Source of the DNA: a virus
Strand: one strand, 5' to 3'
IMG/VR virus record: IMGVR_UViG_3300025093_000053
Span: 1 to 37,957 of that record
Length of the DNA: 37,957 nucleotides
Below, in pieces: positions 36,542 to 37,957 of the stretch. Every line of letters begins with the position of its first letter. Within the stretch, counting starts at the first letter, position 1. The translations under genes and the position numbers were made by a program. The notes under the pieces are model-generated. The model saw nothing but the letters and a program-made list of their open reading frames with translations, was not told where the DNA came from and made no database searches.

Positions 36542-37357
36542 TCATTTTTTGTGATGATCTTTGAAAAGGTGTTTATATTTTTCTATTTGCCGACTTCGTT
36601 CCTGTTCTATTTCCTCAGCACTTTTAAAACTTGGTTGGGTCTTAGGTTCACTAACTGTTTTAAATTTACTAAAAATTTGTTTCATTTGCTCAATCCCAGC
36701 CCTAGACCATTCGGTTTTCTCTAAGGCTTTTTTGTTATGGTGTTCCAAAAACTGTTTAGCCTCAGCAGCAGCCTCCCGTTGTTCATTGTAAAGGCTTAAC
36801 CACTCTAAAATATTAGCGCCATCAAAACGATCATAGCATTTACCAAAACGCCCCGCTTTTCCCCATTGAAAACATAGTTTAAAATCTGCAATAGTAAGAT
36901 AGTTATAGTTATCAATTATCAACAAGGCGGTTTCTAATGCCTCGTTTTTAGATAATTTACCACCTACTTTAAAAAAACTCGCAGTATGCAAGATTAAAGC
37001 GGTTAATATTGCGGCGGTGGTTCGTTCATCGTTGTATTTTGTCAACGTAGCAAGTGAGGGCGTGTTATTATCAAAAACCTGTTCAATACTTGAAACTCTA
37101 AAATGAGGGTTAACGCAAATACTCGCCCAATCCTCTAAACAAATTAGAGCCTTATCCGCTTCAAAGTTGCGCCCTAGCTTTTGCCATTTTTCAAGCTGTT
37201 CTAGTGGCATTTGAATTATTGCGGTTTTTTGTCCATCGGTCAAGGAACTCATTTGTAAGTGTTTCCGTGCCTGGCTTTCTAAGTAACTCAGTAATTTGTT
37301 TTGCAGTTTCTGCCTGTGTGTTATCGCTTCGGTTTTGTTTATTGGTGTTAGTTTCAT
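36542..37357 (-). CDS. DUF6633-like protein, probable replication partner
   Basis: The 271-residue maximum frame contains ALICLEDWASICVNPHFRVS, then a helical region with LTIADFKLCFQWGKAGRFGKCYDRFDGANILEWLSLYNEQR (split here at about residues 155-195), a pattern I associate with DUF6633-type proteins of Bacteroidota phages and plasmids, which often sit beside replication genes. The C-terminal third is Glu/Lys/Gln-rich and ends KHLFKDHHKK. It overlaps the initiator gene by 167 bases if ATG 37357 is used; Met36 (37252) or Met50 (37210) are alternative starts with smaller overlaps. It may load the helicase or act as a replication accessory, by analogy with lambda P, but this is not shown by sequence. 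Confidence 0.55.
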   Translation of the reverse strand: MKLTPINKTEAITHRQKLQNKLLSYLESQARKHLQMSSLTDGQKTAIIQMPLEQLEKWQKLGRNFEADKALICLEDWASICVNPHFRVSSIEQVFDNNTPSLATLTKYNDERTTAAILTALILHTASFFKVGGKLSKNEALETALLIIDNYNYLTIADFKLCFQWGKAGRFGKCYDRFDGANILEWLSLYNEQREAAAEAKQFLEHHNKKALEKTEWSRAGIEQMKQIFSKFKTVSEPKTQPSFKSAEEIEQERSRQIEKYKHLFKDHHKK

Positions 37358-37957
37358 CCTCTTTTATATTTTGCGTGTTGTAGTATTGATTTAAGTATTT
37401 TTCAAAGTTTTCAGGGCCAAAAAGAGTATCAGGGTTTAAAAATCTAGCCATTTTTTTACTTCCGCTCCATTCGTTTGTCTTGATGTCAATAACCTTTTGA
37501 AAGTCCATTATATCCGCCCCATTGTCTAATAAATGAACTATTTTAAGGCGGGGGCCGTACCGATCCATTGAGAATTTAGTTTTCTTTTCCCTGAATTGAT
37601 AATTGGCCTTAGCTTTTAAGTAATTCATTACCCGCATAACTTCAGGATAAAGGCGGCTTTCTGTTGCGGGTCGGTCTTTGTCTGTAAGTTTGCCGGCCTT
37701 TTCTTTTTTGGCGCAACTTTTTTCTTTTTCTTGATCCTGTTTCTGAATCTTAGAAAGAAGCTGTTGTTTTTCCTGTTCAAGTTCTTGAACCTGTTGTTTT
37801 AGCTTTTTTATTTCTGTGTGTGCTAAAGAAAGTTCTCTTTCTTTACTCTCTAATACTTCAATGTTTAATACTTCAATGTTTAATACTTCCCCTGTTCGTT
37901 TTGTTAGGGGGGTGGTGTTCGTTTTGTTAGGGGGGTGGTGTTCGTTTTGTGACCCTG
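37191..37957 (-). CDS. Replication initiator, C-terminal part (runs off the window)
   Basis: The leftward frame ending at 37191 is open to base 37957, with no start needed inside the window; the ATG at 37637 is internal. After the repeat-encoded linker and VLNIE repeats comes a coiled coil (about bases 37840-37700, Glu/Gln/Lys-rich). Then comes a Phg_2220_C-type domain: VMNYLKAKANYQFRE, IVHLLDNGADIMDFQKVIDIK, WSGSKKMARFLNPDTLFG, FEKYLNQYY. This domain is typical of phage replication proteins and follows a winged helix in complete family members. The winged helix is found at the other window end. A Thr/Asn/Gln-rich tail follows. Confidence 0.85.
   Translation of the reverse strand, partial: GSQNEHHPPNKTNTTPLTKRTGEVLNIEVLNIEVLESKERELSLAHTEIKKLKQQVQELEQEKQQLLSKIQKQDQEKEKSCAKKEKAGKLTDKDRPATESRLYPEVMRVMNYLKAKANYQFREKKTKFSMDRYGPRLKIVHLLDNGADIMDFQKVIDIKTNEWSGSKKMARFLNPDTLFGPENFEKYLNQYYNTQNIKEDETNTNKQNRSDNTQAETAKQITELLRKPGTETLTNEFLDRWTKNRNNSNATRTA
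37851..37889 (-). repeat. 15-bp tandem repeat encoding VLNIE
   Basis: Two and a half copies of TAATACTTCAATGTT lie between the G-rich repeats and the coiled coil. The period is a multiple of three, so the peptide VLNIE is repeated, unlike the adjacent G-rich units. Confidence 0.85.
37894..37950. repeat. 23-bp tandem repeats inside the replication gene, candidate origin iterons (right end)
   Basis: Two perfect 23-bp units (37894-37916 and 37917-37939) and an 11-base partial copy share the core GTTCGTTTTGTTAGGGGGG. They are clear relatives of the 19-bp repeats at 1-38. As 23 is not a multiple of three, the copies are translated in different frames (NEHHPPNK, NTTPLTK), so the DNA, not the peptide, is conserved. 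Confidence 0.8.

Noticed and set aside
1-37957. Lysogeny genes, tRNA genes and integrase
   Set aside because: I looked for integrase motifs, CI/Cro-like repressors and tRNA cloverleaf sequences in intergenic DNA and found none that I could support.

Overview
The window looks like an essentially complete genome of a tailed double-stranded DNA phage, probably siphovirus-like because it has a 936-residue tape measure protein. The host is probably a member of the Bacteroidota, most likely a flavobacterium. The evidence for the host is the AT-rich DNA, promoters of the TAnnTTTG type, almost no Shine-Dalgarno sequences, signal peptides ending in SAQ, Cys/Asn-type leucine-rich repeats, two YopX-family proteins and a head-tail connector resembling those of other Bacteroidota phages. 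I see no integrase, excisionase or CI-like repressor, no tRNA, no rRNA and no CRISPR array, so nothing points to lysogeny.

Both ends of the window fall inside one leftward gene, a lambda-O-like replication initiator. It has an N-terminal winged-helix part at 308-1 and a C-terminal Phg_2220-type part at 37957-37191. The ends share short G-rich tandem repeats, so the molecule is circular or circularly permuted and the contig was opened in an iteron-like array that is a good candidate replication origin.

There are two transcription blocks. Leftward genes occupy 1-4925 and 28214-37957 and are contiguous across the contig junction. They include tandem leucine-rich-repeat proteins, small membrane proteins (one with a C-terminal zinc finger), the initiator and a DUF6633-like partner, two YopX proteins, a RusA-type resolvase, a MazG-like pyrophosphohydrolase, a YqaJ-type recombination nuclease, a C5 cytosine methyltransferase, a lytic transglycosylase and a PD-(D/E)XK-like protein. 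Two leftward promoters (about 2665 and 33758) share an operator-like palindrome with identical spacing. Many leftward genes start just after a common A-rich sequence, AAAAACTAACA. Hairpins followed by U-tracts lie directly in front of several leftward start codons, which suggests attenuation or antitermination.

Rightward genes (5031-28217) form the packaging, morphogenesis and lysis block. It starts with the terminase small and large subunits. The tail module follows: a tail protein fused to a LamG lectin domain, an HK97-gp10-like protein, two large tail proteins and the tape measure. Next comes a short insertion-like region at 16806-17500. The head module is next: a ClpP-type protease fused to a scaffold, a decoration protein, the major capsid protein, a tail-tube-like protein, the portal and a connector. 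The block ends with fibre-like proteins, a patatin-like phospholipase, a holin-like protein and a metallophosphoesterase. Having the tail module before the head module, and the portal after the capsid gene, is unusual. The two blocks converge with overlapping stop codons at 28214-28217.
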